Origin: Poa pratensis
Lineage: Eukaryota > Streptophyta > Magnoliopsida > Poales > Poaceae
Length of the DNA: 64,000 bases
Direction: 5' to 3'
Assembly: GCA_947311845.1 (NCBI GenBank)
Contig: CAMZMU010000111.1
Location: 18,742,737 to 18,806,736 of the forward strand
The position numbers were made by a program, and so were the translations under genes. Under the pieces are notes generated by a model, which was not told the origin of the DNA, ran no database searches, and saw only the letters and a program-made list of their open reading frames with translations. Of this stretch, positions 1-12,790 are shown piece after piece. The number at the start of each line of letters is the position of its first letter. The stretch's first letter is position 1.

Positions 1-1
1 C

Positions 2-3000
2 AATTTTTCATCATTGCCAGTGGTGAAATTCGATTCAGTTAGGCACCGTCTGTCCAACGTACAATCATCAATCACATCTGGGTGGGAGTCAGTTAGGAGA
101 GTTCAAGTATCACCGCATCTACCTCCGAATAGTTCATTCTCGAAGCATAGCTTAGCATACATGCAAGCAAGTGCTCAATATATAAAGCAGGTATCTGGTC
201 TGCTAAAAGTTGGTGTGACTACCCTGCGCAGCAGTTCAGCAGATGAAATACAACAAGGTAAATATGCTTTATTTCTTTCATAACGTGCACCCTCTTGACC
301 TGACCTCATCATGTTCTGTCCTCAGAGACATATTCGTGCAAACTGAGGCTTAAGAGTTCACCTGAAGATGATGTGGTACCAATGCAGCCAGGATCTGGAG
401 AAACACATGTTTTGTAAGTACAAGATAATTTATATAATAGCATGTTATTTGATAATGAATATGCCACTCTTAATTCTCCGTATCTGATGAAGTAGCCGAT
501 CAATTAGTGTGTCGTATATTTAATTATTTATTGAGAATTGTTCCTGTGAGAACAACTTATGAATATTATGAAATTTAGTGTCAAGCTGAATGTCTTTCTC
601 TGGACATTTCAGCTTTCCGGATAGCCTGGGAGACGATTTGATCATTGATGTATCCGATTCCAATGGAAAACCATGTGGGCGCGTTGTTGCTCAAGTTGCT
701 AGTATGGCAGAGGAACCTGTAAGATTTTCCTTGCTATTGTCTTGCTTTCTTGAAAGTTCGTTAAAGAAGATTCTTGTAGATTTCCATAGCTTGGTGGCTC
801 TTGACATACTATGTACCAGTTATGCCTTTTGTTCAATTATGTTCCCCAGAAAACTTCTAAAATTTCTTCTTTAGGCTGACAAACTACGCTGGTGGTCTAT
901 ATACCGGGAGCCCGAGCATGAACTTGTGGGCCGCATACATCTGTATGTCCAATATGCAACTGCTGCAGATGAGAACAACACAAAGGTACTGATGCATGGA
1001 TATACCAACTTATCATATATTTTAAAGATGTTAATGATATATTGTATTACAGAGTAGTTTTGGGATTAGTGCAATTATATTACCTGTGTCAGTGAAGTAA
1101 AGGTTCTCCGGAATATCCTTGTACTGAGGAATATTATCGATTTCACTATAGGTGACCAAGGAGCATATTTATCACGATATCAATAATTATATATACATTT
1201 CTTCATGATACAGTTAATGAACGTGCCATGCTTTTAACATGTCGACCAATTTCTTTACTTTATACTCATACCTTTCTTTGTTCTTCTAGTATGGCTCTGT
1301 TGCAGAGACCGTGGCATATGATATTGTTTTGGAAGTTGCAATGAAATCGCAACACATTCAGCAAAGAAATCTCGTCTTGCAAGGTTCTTGGAAATGGTTG
1401 CTGACAGAATTTGCATCATACTATGGGGTTTCAGATGCCTACACTAAGTTGAGGTACTTGGTTACAGTAGTTCCAACTCTTTCTAGCTTCTTTGGCCTGT
1501 TCATTATTGCTTGTGTTCATTTCAGTCCTTTTGCATGATTTTTGTGTTCAATGTGATTTGACTTACCTTTTGTGGCTAAACAATTAAACATACTTTTTGA
1601 TACTCGTTGGGTTTGCGTCGAATGTCGTCTTCCTTAACCTTAACAAAGCCTTTTGTCCCAAACAAGTTGGGGTAGGCTAGATATGAAACCCTGTCACGAG
1701 GACTTCTCAGGAGGTCACCCATCCTGGTACTACTCTCGCCCAAATGGGTTTCATATCCATAGGACTGGCTAGTTTTTACGTTGGCTCGCCAAGCCTATCA
1801 CAACCCTTAGATATGAAACCTTTCATGAGGACTTTCCAGGAGGTCACCCACCCTAGTACTACTCTCGTGGGTTTCATATCCATGGGACTGGCTAGTTTTT
1901 ACGTTGGCTCGCCAAGCCTATCACAACCCTCCTCCTTTATCCGGGCTTGGGACCGGCTATGCCTAGAAGACATAGGCGGAGTTGTCGAATGTCGTCTCTT
2001 CTTTCGAATTACTTTGCACCTCCTCCTTCTCTTCCTCCCTTCAGCGAGGTGATATTTATGACTCTTCCTACAGGTACCTTTCATATATTGTGGATATTGC
2101 AACACCTACCGCTGATTGGCTCAATCTGGTGCATGAACTCTTGCTGCCAGTACTAATGAAGAGCCATGGTACTGCCACATTGAGCCATCAAGAGGTATTT
2201 GCTCTTTTTCCATCAAAATGGAACAGTATTTTCCTCTCACAAGAATACAAGATAGCAAATTTCTTAAACTTGGAGTATATTATTGTTACTATTGATGTAT
2301 AATAAAGTTAATAGTTTCTGAAATCAATAAGATCCTTCCCGTTCTTTGGCCTCTTAATCCTTACAACTTGCTCCTGACATCTCAACATTTTTATGTGACT
2401 GTAATTGCTTCATTAGAATCGAATACTTGGGGAAGTCGAGGAACAGATCGAGCAGACTTTAGCAATGGTATTTGAGAATTACAAGTGCCTTGATGAGTCA
2501 ATGGTCTCTGGACTGGTGGAAAACTTTAGGGCTCCAACGGGATTGGCCGCGTCAGCTCTGGAACCAGCTATAAAGCTGTACAGTCTACTACATGATGTAC
2601 TATCTCCAGAGGCCCAACTGAGACTGTGTGGTTACTTCCAGGTCATTCTTCTGCTGTTTTATAAATATATGTTACTTTTTTTAGATGCTATTACTTATTA
2701 AGTTTTGTATATGTCCAGGCCGCTGCCAGGAAGCGATCGAGGAGGCACATGCTTGAAACTGATGAATTTGTGGCAGGAAGTTCTGAAGGCATAAAGATGG
2801 ACTTGGTGTCCTTCACAACGGCTTACCAGAAGATGAAGTCATTGTGCCATAATTTACGCAATGAGATTTTTACAGACATTGAAATTCATAATCATCACAT
2901 ACTTCCCAGGTACTTTGCTGTTACTGGGCCTGATGTGTATTTTTAGACACAGTTCTCTGTACGATCTATGTGAATCATTCACTGTAAAATGATTCTGGTG

Positions 3001-5749
3001 CCTTTGCTTTATTTCATCTTCAGTGAATTATTCCAATATGTGTTTATTCCTCTGTTTCCACAGCTTTGTCGACCTCCCCAATTTGACAGCCTCCATCTAT
3101 AGCGTGGAGCTCTCAAATAGATTACGCTCGTTCCTTGTTGCCTGCCCTCCTACTGGCCCTTCATCTCCTGTTGCAGATTTGGTGATTGCCACTGCAGATT
3201 TCCAGAAAGATCTTGCCAGCTGGAACATTTGGTAAGTATGCTTGTTAACTGGGTTCTGTTCTTTCACCTGTGTCTTGTATACGCAAGACTGACGTCCTAA
3301 TTTATCCCCAGCCCTATTAAAGCTGGTGTTGATGCAAAAGAGCTGTTCCACTTGTACATTGTGTTATGGATTGAAGACAAACGCAGAGCACTGCTGGAAA
3401 ATTGCAGGATGGATAAGGTAAATACTCTCTTTTATTTGCTTTGGCTGATTGAAATGATAAATAATTGGCACAAATTTTCCATTGATAAATGATTAAAAAG
3501 ATGTTAATGACCAATCTGTTGTTGTTGGTGGCCAACTTTGAGTCCAGTATTTCTTTCTCTTTTCCCCTTTGTCGCGTCTTGAATGACATTGGCTTGGTTG
3601 TTATTGGAACCACTGATAGGTAATAACTAAAACAATTCGAGCAATCAGGTGAAGGTTGTGGTTGTGGACACTTCTTCTGTTGGGATCTGATCCATTACAT
3701 CAAACAACTGATAGACAATAACTTATACTAATATTGAAAGTTCTGTTAGTGCCCATACAAGCACATGCACAAATGTGATAATTCTCAGTTGAAACGTGGC
3801 CATGTCTGGATATAATGCACATGCACAAATGTGATAATTACCAGTTGAAAGGTGGCCATGTCTGGAGATAATGCACATGCACAAATGTGATAATTATCAG
3901 TTCAAAGGTGGCCGTGTCTGGAGATAAATGTTTGCCATGCAGTTAGTTTCACTGTTTGTAATTCTGATGCCTCTTTTTAGCTTGAATGACATGGTGGTTG
4001 ATGACGTCCGTCTCCACTCCTTATTCTGAAAATTTATTAGCTTCCTGTACTGTATGATATCTATATATGGGTGCACCCATCTTTTCAATATTTAATATTT
4101 TGGATCTCATCCTGCAATAACTTTGCCGATTATCAGATTAAATGGTCAGGTGTTAGGACTCAGCATATGACAACTCCTTTTGTCGACGAGATGTATGATC
4201 TGCTCAAGAATACATTGACAGAGTACGAGGTTATCATCTGCCGATGGCCAGAGTACATCTATGTTTTGGAGAATGTATGTGGATTCACTTGCAGACCCTT
4301 TAATTGATTTTATTTACATCAGAATGGAAACCAACTAACCTTGTGCTATTGGGAACCTTGTAAAAAAAGGCAATTGCAGATGTTGAGAAAGCGGTAATCG
4401 ACTCCCTCGAAAAGCAGTATGCGGATATTTTGGCTCCACTTAAGGATTGTATCGCCCCGAAGAAATTTGGCCTCAAATATGTACAAAAGCTAACAAAGCG
4501 CAATTCGATGTGCCCATATATTGTACCTGAAGATGTGAGTTTTTCTACGCATTCACATTTGTTAGAATTTCAGTTTTTCAATATCTGAACCTCCTGTGCT
4601 TTCAGCTTGGAATCCTCTTGAATACAATGAAAAGACTATTGGATGTTTTGAGGCCACGGATTGAGAGCCACCTGAGGTCATGGAGCTCCTGTATGCCACA
4701 TGGAGGAAATTCAGCTGCCATTGGTGAAAGACTCAGTGAGGTCACTGTAACACTGAGAGCCAAATTCCGAAACTACATGCAAGCAGTTGTTGAGAAGCTC
4801 TCTGAAAATGTGAGTGTTTTTGCTACACAACTCGTTCGATTTCTGTTGTCCTTTCTCCATACATTTTCTTTCCATGCGGCTAGTTCCACAATTGACCTGC
4901 AAAATTGAAACCACGCTTCCGTTGTTGAATGTTTTAATCAAACTCGATTTGCATCTTGATGTTATCGTCGTATTACAAATTTTAATTGGTATGTTATGCT
5001 GCTATATGATATGGCGATTGCATTGAGGAATACTTTTGGTGAATTAAGCTTGATAATAGTCCTGGTAGCGTTATAGACTGTTTGCAGCTGCAGCAATTTG
5101 GAATATCAATTCCTGGACTTTGGTTTTTTGTCAGTTTTTTGTGGGAAGTTTTTACTGTCAACTTGGATAATGTGTGGGTCACTTAGGTTGTAATATTTTG
5201 ATATTTTTATGTGCAGACCCGCATGCAGAACACCACAAAGCTCAAGAAGATCATCCAGGATTCAAAGGAGTTGGTCATGGAGTCTGATATCCGAAGCAGG
5301 ATGCAGGATTTGAAAGATCAGTTAATTGAGGCAATAAATCATGCGCACAAGGTCTCCGAAGTTCATGTGTTTGTAGCCATATGCAGAGGCCTTTGGGACC
5401 GAATGGGGAAGGATGTCTTGAGTTTCCTAGAAAATCGCAAAGAAAACAAGGCTTGGTACAAAGGCGCCAGAGTCGCAGTCTCTGTAAGTTCATTTTCCTA
5501 GGTTCCCCATTTTACTCCTCACAAGTCATTTCTTGAATGTTTTCCTGGCAGTGTTGCTCTTCTGCTACCGTGGTCATATAACATGTTATGCTGCAGGTTC
5601 TCGATGATACATTTGCATCCCAGATGCAGCAGCTGCTTGGAAATACTCTCCAACAAAAGGATCTGGAGCCGCCTAGATCGATAATGGAAGTTAGGTCCAT
5701 TCTCTGCAAGGATGCACCTAGACAGAAGAACTCAAGCTTTTACTATTGA
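2..5749 (+). CDS. Large plant-conserved protein, At4g24610/At5g65440-like (3' 15 exons, 5' end outside window)
   Basis: Fifteen exons join in one frame with GT/AG borders throughout: 2-257 (open to the window edge), 326-413, 613-718, 875-985, 1290-1453, 2074-2194, 2417-2641, 2719-2909, 3064-3231, 3312-3417, 4137-4274, 4370-4534, 4606-4809, 5217-5483 and 5597-5749 (TGA). They give 820 residues. The family is usually above 1,100 residues, so about 300 N-terminal residues probably lie upstream. Recognisable family stretches are SLAYMQASAQYIKQVSGLLK, ETVAYDIVLEVAMK, ATPTADWLNLVHELL, KWSGVRTQH, EYEVIICRWPEY, LGILLNTMKRLLDVLRP and WDRMGKDVLSFLENRKEN. The last third resembles Munc13-homology-like segments, which could suggest a role in membrane traffic, but this is inference and the biochemical function is unknown to me. 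No frameshift or stop was found, so the gene looks intact. Intron 5 carries a SINE and intron 10 a tandem repeat. Exon structure is very secure; the family name is from recall. Confidence 0.9.
1631..1983 (-). mobile_element. Au-type SINE with internal duplication, in intron 5 of the first gene
   Basis: The insertion is flanked by a 14-bp direct repeat, gtcgaatgtcgtct, at 1617-1630 and 1984-1997. Its left part (ccttttgtcccaaacaag, then ttggggtaggctag) is, from recall, the reverse complement of the 3' end of cereal Au SINEs. Its right part (tccgggcttgggaccggc) matches the 5' region. The element therefore lies antisense to the host gene and is spliced out with the intron. It contains an internal tandem duplication, described separately. 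Confidence 0.8.
1681..1935 (-). repeat. Tandem duplication of about 125 bp inside the SINE, with 5S rRNA-like segment
   Basis: Two imperfect copies start at 1681 and 1811. Each runs from atatgaaacc to cgccaagcctatcacaaccc. Each begins with a stretch (about 1696-1743 and 1826-1867) resembling the reverse complement of the 3' half of plant 5S rRNA (GGATGGGTGACCTCC and GAGAGTAGTACTAGG motifs). The second copy lacks a few bases after the 5S-like part. Copy differences show the duplication is not recent. Confidence 0.75.
3762..3929 (+). repeat. 56-bp tandem repeat, three copies, in intron 10
   Basis: Copies begin at 3762, 3818 and 3874 with cacatgcacaaatgtgataa and continue through a GTGGCC(A/G)TGTCTGGA stretch. 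They differ by only a few bases each. The repeat is purely intronic and I see no coding potential. Confidence 0.9.
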
Positions 5750-6344
5750 TTATTTTTTGTGTACATAGCAATCATGGGCATTAGAATGTGCAAGTTTCAC
5801 CTCATGTGGTGAAAAGGCAAAAGTGATAACGGGGAGATCTTTGTAAAGAAAATGAGACAATAGAATACTAAGGAATAGAAGAATAGGGCTACTGGTGAAA
5901 TACATGATCTTGTTGATCACTCAAATAGTGCTTTGCTGGTAAACCAGGTCCAAATATCTTCCCAAATTCTGTGGGATGGGGAGACTGGGTTGTACTTCAT
6001 AGGGAGTAGTTTTAAGTTTCACTGGTAGCACCTAGCTAGCTGAGCTTTCGCAGTTACCAATGATGTTTCCGGAACATGTAGACTGGATAATATGAATTAT
6101 GCTATCTTTGTAGAATACTAAAGGGAAAAACCTCTTATGATCATCGATGGCCTTGTATAGAGATGAATTCATGGTTGTTTGTTGAAAGCGCATTGGTATA
6201 TTTTCTTCAGAGAAGATGAAATGCTTCACGGTTTCAAGCAAACTCGTGCTTAGGTTATTGTTGTGGTCGAAGAGTTAAATGAAACATGATTGTTTTGCCA
6301 GTATTCTACTGTTAAATGTCCATTGGAAAAGATAGTTATTATCT
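5750..6344. other. 3' flank of the first gene; no gene seen
   Basis: AT-rich sequence after the TGA. It presumably includes the 3' untranslated region of the first gene. No coding stretch or repeat structure was recognised. Confidence 0.5.
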
Positions 6345-6410
6345 GATTATCTATTGCCCCATTGCTTTCCTAGGTAAATTTACACATTTCCCGTTCGTCA
6401 ATTCACATAG

Positions 6411-6657
6411 TGTTAGAATTAGATGTAACTGCCACATGCAGTTATTAGTGCCCAAAGTCCATAGGGACGTCTTTTCCTTGTACATACGCCTGTTCACTCC
6501 GAACAGTCGCCTCTCCACAAACCGACTTTCCAACAGGCGTCTCTTACTTGTAACCGACCTCCCGAAGGGACGGGAGTCCTTGTATAAATACTCATGTCAA
6601 TGATCAATGAAAGCAAGAGTTCGATTCATTCCTTTACTTCTCGTTTTCACTCTAACA
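6411..6657 (+). repeat. 5' LTR of the copia relic
   Basis: Starts TGTTAGA and ends TCTAACA, a 7-bp perfect terminal inverted repeat. It contains a TATA-like stretch (gtataaatactcatg) about 70 bp before its end, as expected for an LTR promoter. The partner LTR is missing. Confidence 0.75.
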
Positions 6658-6959
6658 CGTTATCAGCCACTTTCGCTCTATATCAGAGCATAGGCCAAAC
6701 GATCAGATCAAACAACGAAAACAATAGAAGGAGTAAGAACAGGAGCGTCGGCCTTCATCGTTCCAAAGAAGAACAGATGTACACAGTACTCCTAGTGCTA
6801 GTTGGTAAGAAGAACACAAGATCGAAGGTGTCAACCAAAAACAAGAACACCAACAAATGGAGAACAACAGACACCTCCATAGATCCTTCTCAATAAATGC
6901 AAGGACGAAGGTACCGTGCAGTTCTTCATTTTTTTCTCTTTGGTTGAAGCGCACAAACG

Positions 6960-7560
6960 ATGTTGGTCTCCTCTCGAAGGAACGGCCCGCAGCGGCGGCC
7001 CTCGGCCTGCATCATCGCGGCAGCACCCGCGACCAGGCCCTCCTGGCGTCGATCCTTGCATTCGCGGCTTCTCGCCACGAGGTCGCCGAAGAGGGCTTCC
7101 AGCAAGGAGCTCGCCGCGGTGACGCATTTGGTCTTCACGACCGGCGGCACTCGACGCGGCCCCTCAAGGACGGCGGCATCGCCGGTTGCCCTGCTATTAC
7201 GGGAGCAGCAGCGGCTACTCTGACGCCGACCTCTTCTTCAAGAAAGCGCCGGCGGCGTCCCTCAGCCTGCATCATGGCGACAGCGCCCACTACCAGGCCC
7301 TCATGGCATGGATCCCCGCGTCCGCGGCCTCGCGGCGAGACCTCCCTCGATGAGGTCGCCTAAGGCGGTCTCCAGAGCGGAGCACGTAGGCGTACACCGC
7401 GCGGAAGCGCTACCAGCCACCGTCGCGGGCCCGGCGCTGTTCCTCCCGGCCGGAGGCGGAGGCAGCGTGCTGCTCCTTCCTAGGGCGGCATCGGCCCACG
7501 TCCGGCGAGCGGTGCAGGCTCGCTCCTCACATCTCGTTGCAGCGGATTTGGGGAAAATTC
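6960..7560. other. GC-rich block inside the copia relic, with imperfect direct repeats
   Basis: This stretch is much richer in GC than the surrounding relic. It contains two related segments (about 7003-7085 and 7267-7365), each starting cctgcatcat and ending near gaggtcgcc. Several frames are open by composition. I do not recognise a protein; it may be a captured genic fragment or an unusual leader. Confidence 0.4.
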
Positions 7561-10201
7561 CCGATGGAGCTCACACGAGAAAGAGGAACGTCAACAACCT
7601 TATCCATTTGGACGTTTTCGTTTTAGTCCTTCTACTTACTTTGCTTACGGATAAGGCTGTACAATTGTCTTTTCAGCCCCCATGCTTATTACAGTATGCT
7701 GTATAGCTATTATTCAGATTTTGCATCAGGTCCAAAAAGGCAACAACTAGTACTGTGTTAAGTACTTGTCATGTTTTAAACCATGTATTTCTGAATAATT
7801 ATTACATAATCTAATCCATGATAATGCATAATGGTTTAGACCATATTATGTCTATAAATTATTATATGTTCAATGTGTTTGCAATTTGCAATCCCTATAA
7901 CATATACAAATGGTACAATAATATTATTATTGCAATTGAGATTAATTTTGCTTGCAAAATTAAATATTAAATCACCATCAATTAAGTCCAAAAATGCCTA
8001 AAAGGCACAAAATTGACTTAATTCGAATTGAATTGATATGCAAAATTATAAAGTGACTATCTCAAATTTATATATGGGATCACAAGGTAATGTGGCATCT
8101 ACTGCAAAATGTGCAGATTATCCACGATTATTGTAAGGTCTACATTTTGTCAGACTACCTTCAATGTGCTCTCCCATATATTTAAATCAAATCATAACAT
8201 AAGGTACTAAGATCAAGACATCTACTGATTTCGATCAGATTATGCTTCTTAGTGTTGTGAGACGGACACCATAAAAATGTTGATATCTCCACGCGAGACG
8301 GACTTCATAAAAATGGTGATATATTCAAAGTGTTATGATAGATGTTTGAGGTCTACACTTAAGTCTTCATTTGAGTTCACAAAATTTTGCAACTTTATTA
8401 CGACATTACCATGACGACTTCTAAATTTACACACAAGTAAATTGAACAAGTCTATTGTTCAAACCCCATGTGATTTAATATGGCCAGAATTCAAAGAGCT
8501 TGGTCTCGACGGTCAGAACTAACTTGAGTTCAACCTTGCGTCACATGGAATGATAGTAGAACTTTCGTTACTCCACGATACCTTGTCAATTCGTACCAAC
8601 ATTCCGTGGGACGCAACTGACACACTCAAGGGTAAAGATATGAAGCACGCTTCAATCTTCAATATGACAATCCCTAGGAAGCTAGTTGTTCACATCGTGT
8701 AACAACACGCTCTTCCAATGTCACAAATACCATGAACAAGGAGAACATGGTTGTTGAATATGCTTCAGATGACCTGTTTGGAGACTTTGACTAGTCTCCC
8801 AACTCCTTATCAACATCTATCTATTATTTTAATGCATATGAAGTTGTCATAAAATAAAACAAATCATGGCATAATGTATCACCACTCATGATACAAATAA
8901 CTTTGTATGTGTTCTATATATCTGATAAAGATCTTCACACTGAAGAATCTTCAATTCTATATATAGAATTTTACGGGAGTCAATCTTATGAAAGAGGAAA
9001 CGTTCATTATGGACGATGAACCACAAACTCTACACATGGGGAAATATATATATTCAAAACTCTTACTAAGAGATACCAATATATTTTGATCGCTAGACGC
9101 GATGTTGTAATTATGGTTCTGATAGTACCACAGTTACACTCCCTATGGGGTACTTAAATATTAATCGAGAACGCTTTATAGTATCTTGATTAAATTCGTA
9201 CCCTACAAAATGTAGAGATATCCGTCAGAATGGTTTCCATATCGAAACCCATGATGACAACAAAGAGGAGTATATCCTTTTTACCAAAACAACGGATATG
9301 ACAAGCATTTAAATGCAAAATTCTCTCTTTATCGTCAGGATTGCACTACACATTCATTAAACCCGTAACACATGTTGCAAACATGGTAATTTTTTAGAAT
9401 GACAATGCATCCCAAACTTGGCATGATCACCTTGATCATCCCATCATAGAGATGATGCGGAAAATTATCAGCAATTTCATTGGTAGTGATCTAATAAATG
9501 ATGCTAAATTTCCTCAACCTCTACAATTTGTGGGTAGATCCAACCATTGCGTGTGGACTTAAATAATTTCATGGTTCTAATAGACACATATCCATGATGG
9601 TCTCATGTGTGCATATCATCCACACATAACCATGTATTTTCCATAATAATGAGACAAGCTATTTAATACAAGCTCTCACTATTCGAAAAATCAAATTAAA
9701 TTGATTTGAATGGACTACGCTGTTGAATTCTCCACGTATGCCTTCAATGATTATTGCATGGCACTAGGGATTGAATTTCAGCACTCGGTCCTATATATCC
9801 ACACTCAAAATGGCTTGGTAATTGAATCTCTAATAAAGAGAGAATTAAGCTCATAACACATCTCTTACTAATGAATTGCAAATACCAACCTTGCGTTGGA
9901 GTCATGCAAATTTACACATACTTCCTAGATATATCTTGCTAACACATAGCACAACCATTATCAATTCATACAGACGGAAAGCGTAACAGTCACTTTCTCT
10001 AAAAATATATCTTGCATCATCTTGTCATGGATACATCAGCTCGTACAGACCCAGACAGAAAAAAAAGACATCCATCACGGATTCACGGTACAATGCACTG
10101 ATGAACAGGCTAAATTAAACTAAACATGCAGGAAGTGTTCACGTTGGAATCAGGACTCATGAGCGACCCAACTTAAGTACTAAACCCAGCTAGCCCGGAG
10201 A

Positions 10202-10875
10202 TTAGACATCAGGGCGCGCCTCTCGGCGATGGTGGCCGCGCATCGGACCTCGTCCCGCCGCCGGATGATCGGGTGCTGACCACCGCTGCTTCGCCATCTC
10301 CGGCGCCTCGATCATCTGGGTCTTGCGCTGCCGCTTGGCGTCCTCGCATTCATGGTACCGCTCTTTCAGCTTTCGCTTCGCGGTTGCCAGCTTCGCCTCC
10401 ATGCTCTGCTCCGATGGCTGCGGCGGTGACTTGTCCCTGACAGCAGCGGCAGCCGGAGGCTTCGCGGAGTGTGGACGAGCCAAGCAGTCCTTGCGCGCGA
10501 GGTTCTTGACCGGCGCCGTGGCCTTCTCTGAGGAGCTCCCTGACGACCCTTCCTCCTTCTTGCTCACGGCCATGGACAGCGTGTCTTGACCGGCAACGTG
10601 GCCTTCTCTGCGGAACTCGCTGGTGGCCGGTCCTCCTTCTTGTTCACGGCCACGGACCGGCATCCCTTCAGCGGCGTGGTGGTGTCGCCACAGGAGAGGA
10701 TACCTCCGGTGTAGAGCCTCTGCGCGATCCGTTCGCGCCTCTGCTTGAGCTCGGCGGGGCGGTCCAGCGCTGCGACGGCGACGGCGGCGTCGATGATCTC
10801 GAAGATGTCAGCACCGCCGGCGCTGACGAAGAATCTCCTCCACTGCGCGTGCGCGCTGCCTTCGGACGTCGCCAT
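10202..10875 (-). pseudogene. MED26-like gene copy 1, frameshifted
   Basis: The ATG at 10875 opens a frame with the same N-terminus as copy 2 (MATSEGSAHAQWRRFF, then ADIFEIIDAAVAVAALDRP). The frame ends early near 10564. The C-terminal part continues in another frame down to 10202 (EQSMEAKLATAKRKLKERY, then AKRQRKTQMIEAPEMAKQR). Between them a segment is duplicated: the MAV(S/N)KKE...EKAT(A/L)PVK peptide occurs twice in different frames. Part of the linker seen in copy 2 is missing. The ends are preserved, but the coding frame is broken. If translated, only a short N-terminal peptide would result. Confidence 0.75.
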
Positions 10876-11369
10876 CTCGCTCGATCGGTTGCGCGTTGGG
10901 GGTGGAGCAGAGTGTGAGATGTGGAGGGAGGAGGACATGGCGAAGGGCCTTTATTGGCGACGGACGGGCTGCGCGTCGCGGCGAGTCCGAGTTCATCTCC
11001 AAGTCGGTGATGCAGGGTAGCGTTCGCAAAGCACATGAATGATTCAAGCTGGAATCCGACTCTGGGTCCATCGGCCTTGTTTCCAAATCACTTGCCCATA
11101 CGCGATCGCGGCGAGTCCGATTTCCTCTCCAAGTTGAAGTTGGTGGAATCCGACTCTGGGCTAGGGTCGGCCCAGCGTACGCGCCGAGACAAGATCCATT
11201 AACATTTGCTCCGAGAATCTGCAGTGTGTTCATAACAAGGGAGAATAGGTTCTCACATCGATGGACTCAACATGTCTATTTGCATTTCGAAATGTGTCGT
11301 TGAGTTTGTGGTGGATGCCAATTAACAGAGGATGCAGGATTGGTGCACGAGCATGCATCACAACAGCAG

Positions 11370-12790
11370 CTATCATCATGAGGTTTTATTTCCACATTGT
11401 GATGGGTGATCTGTGTGAGTAATCAGCTGGCCTTTCAGATCTTGTCTGAACACTGGAATGTAGGAATCCACAGGAACTTCAAAACGGAATAGCAGAATTC
11501 CTCCATTACTCACCCTGACGTTAAGTTTTGGGGTACAGACATTCAGAAACTTAGTACCAGGATGACAGACTATTTCGTTATAGGCGATGTGGCAAGTTCC
11601 ATGCCTGCATCCTGAATTGCATAGCGCATCACTTGGCTGGAAAGACACCGTCTCCAAAGCGAAATTGGGGTGCACTGCGACATAACACCCAGGATATCAG
11701 ATGCTCATAAACAGAGGGTTTTTGCAATTTCAAATGTATGGAAATGATATGGCATTGCAAAAGGCCCATTACTCCAAATTAAGCTGTTTTAGGCACACAT
11801 CTACTGTGGAGAGGTGGAAGTGCAGTGTATGATTTTAAGCAATCAGATGCAAAGGAAATTGACAGTAGTAATTAAGTGTCAATGGAATAAATGAAGAAAA
11901 TGGCCCTCGCAAAAAAAAAAGAAAAAATGGCACAAAGTCACAAACACACAACAAATTTATGGGACGTAAACCAAGAACATACCGACTGAATTCGTCCAGT
12001 TTTATGGTCAGAACTCCCTCTTCCCATCCAGAAAGGCAAGTTCACTTGCACAAGCTAGTGTCATGATTTTATATATTCTGGTGCCATGACTTAATATGTG
12101 GGACTATACCAGATCACGACTTCAGTACAGGAAAAAAATAGTGCAAATCTGCCTTGATGAAGTGAAGTACTTCCATCAGATAGCAGGGGCAACTAAAACG
12201 CATGATACAATATCGAACAGCTCCGGTGACTGTATAAACTGAATAGCTACCTTTCATCACTGAGCTTAGGCAAATGTTGAAAGCAAATGGTCCTGTCCAC
12301 GGTCGTTGGTACTGAAAGTAAAACATAATACCGTCAGATAAATTTCTAATCTGCCGATGTTTGTGCCAAAAAAAAGTTGCATCTCCGAGTTATGACGATG
12401 GTATATTAGTAGATTACTACAAATAAATACACAGAGCATAGGAAGAGAAATTCTGCGTCATCAACGTTTGCTGCACTGACGCGCTAAGCTCTGAACCACA
12501 AAAAAATATTCATGATTTACATCCAGAATTTCTGAGAGAGAATTTCATGATTCTGCAAGCAACAAAAGGTAGGGCTTCACCAGAACTACAGAAGTTCTAA
12601 AGTGTAACTAAATCTTGATATAAGTACACTTGCAACTCTAACTTAATCTGGACTAGCTACTCAAGAACCAAGTTCCAAGTCTCGTAAAGATCTTGCAGAA
12701 GTAAGAATCTATGCCTAATAGACATCAAAAGATGGATCTGAATTCTGAAAGCATCAAGTGCTAAACCCTGAGTTCAGATTAACAGATTAA
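11370..12790 (-). pseudogene. FKBP12 pseudogene (exons 2-5 remnants)
   Basis: Aligns along its length with the intact FKBP12 gene at 20117-21491, introns included. Remnants are the 3' flank and exon 5 border (11500-11700), exon 4 (around 11985-12030, agaactccctcttcccatcc), exon 3 (around 12245-12320) and exon 2 (around 12510-12560). Exons 3-5 carry many substitutions and indels that destroy the frame. Exon 1 was not found near 12800. This is an old duplicate, not a processed copy, because intron sequence is retained. Confidence 0.75.

Larger units (their letters stand above)
6411..9958 (+). mobile_element. Degraded Ty1/copia retrotransposon, 3' part missing
   Basis: A 5' LTR (6411-6657) is followed by cgttatcagccactttc, a primer-site-like stretch of copia type. 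Further on, a broken polyprotein is readable on the plus strand. One part is a GAG-pre-integrase-like peptide WHDHLDHPIIEMMRKIISN from 9419. Another is an integrase-like stretch DYCMALGIEFQHS...HTQNGL near 9750-9820. Many stops and frameshifts separate the pieces. No reverse transcriptase, RNase H or 3' LTR was found. The sequence returns to the duplicated flank at about 9960, so the 3' half was probably lost by deletion. Confidence 0.75.

Noticed and set aside
1696..1867. Functional 5S rRNA gene
   Set aside because: Only the 3' half is present, duplicated, diverged and embedded in a SINE.
6857..7363. 168-codon plus-strand frame in the copia region
   Set aside because: Composition-driven frame in a GC-rich repeat block, with no conserved motif. 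Kept only as an unassigned block.
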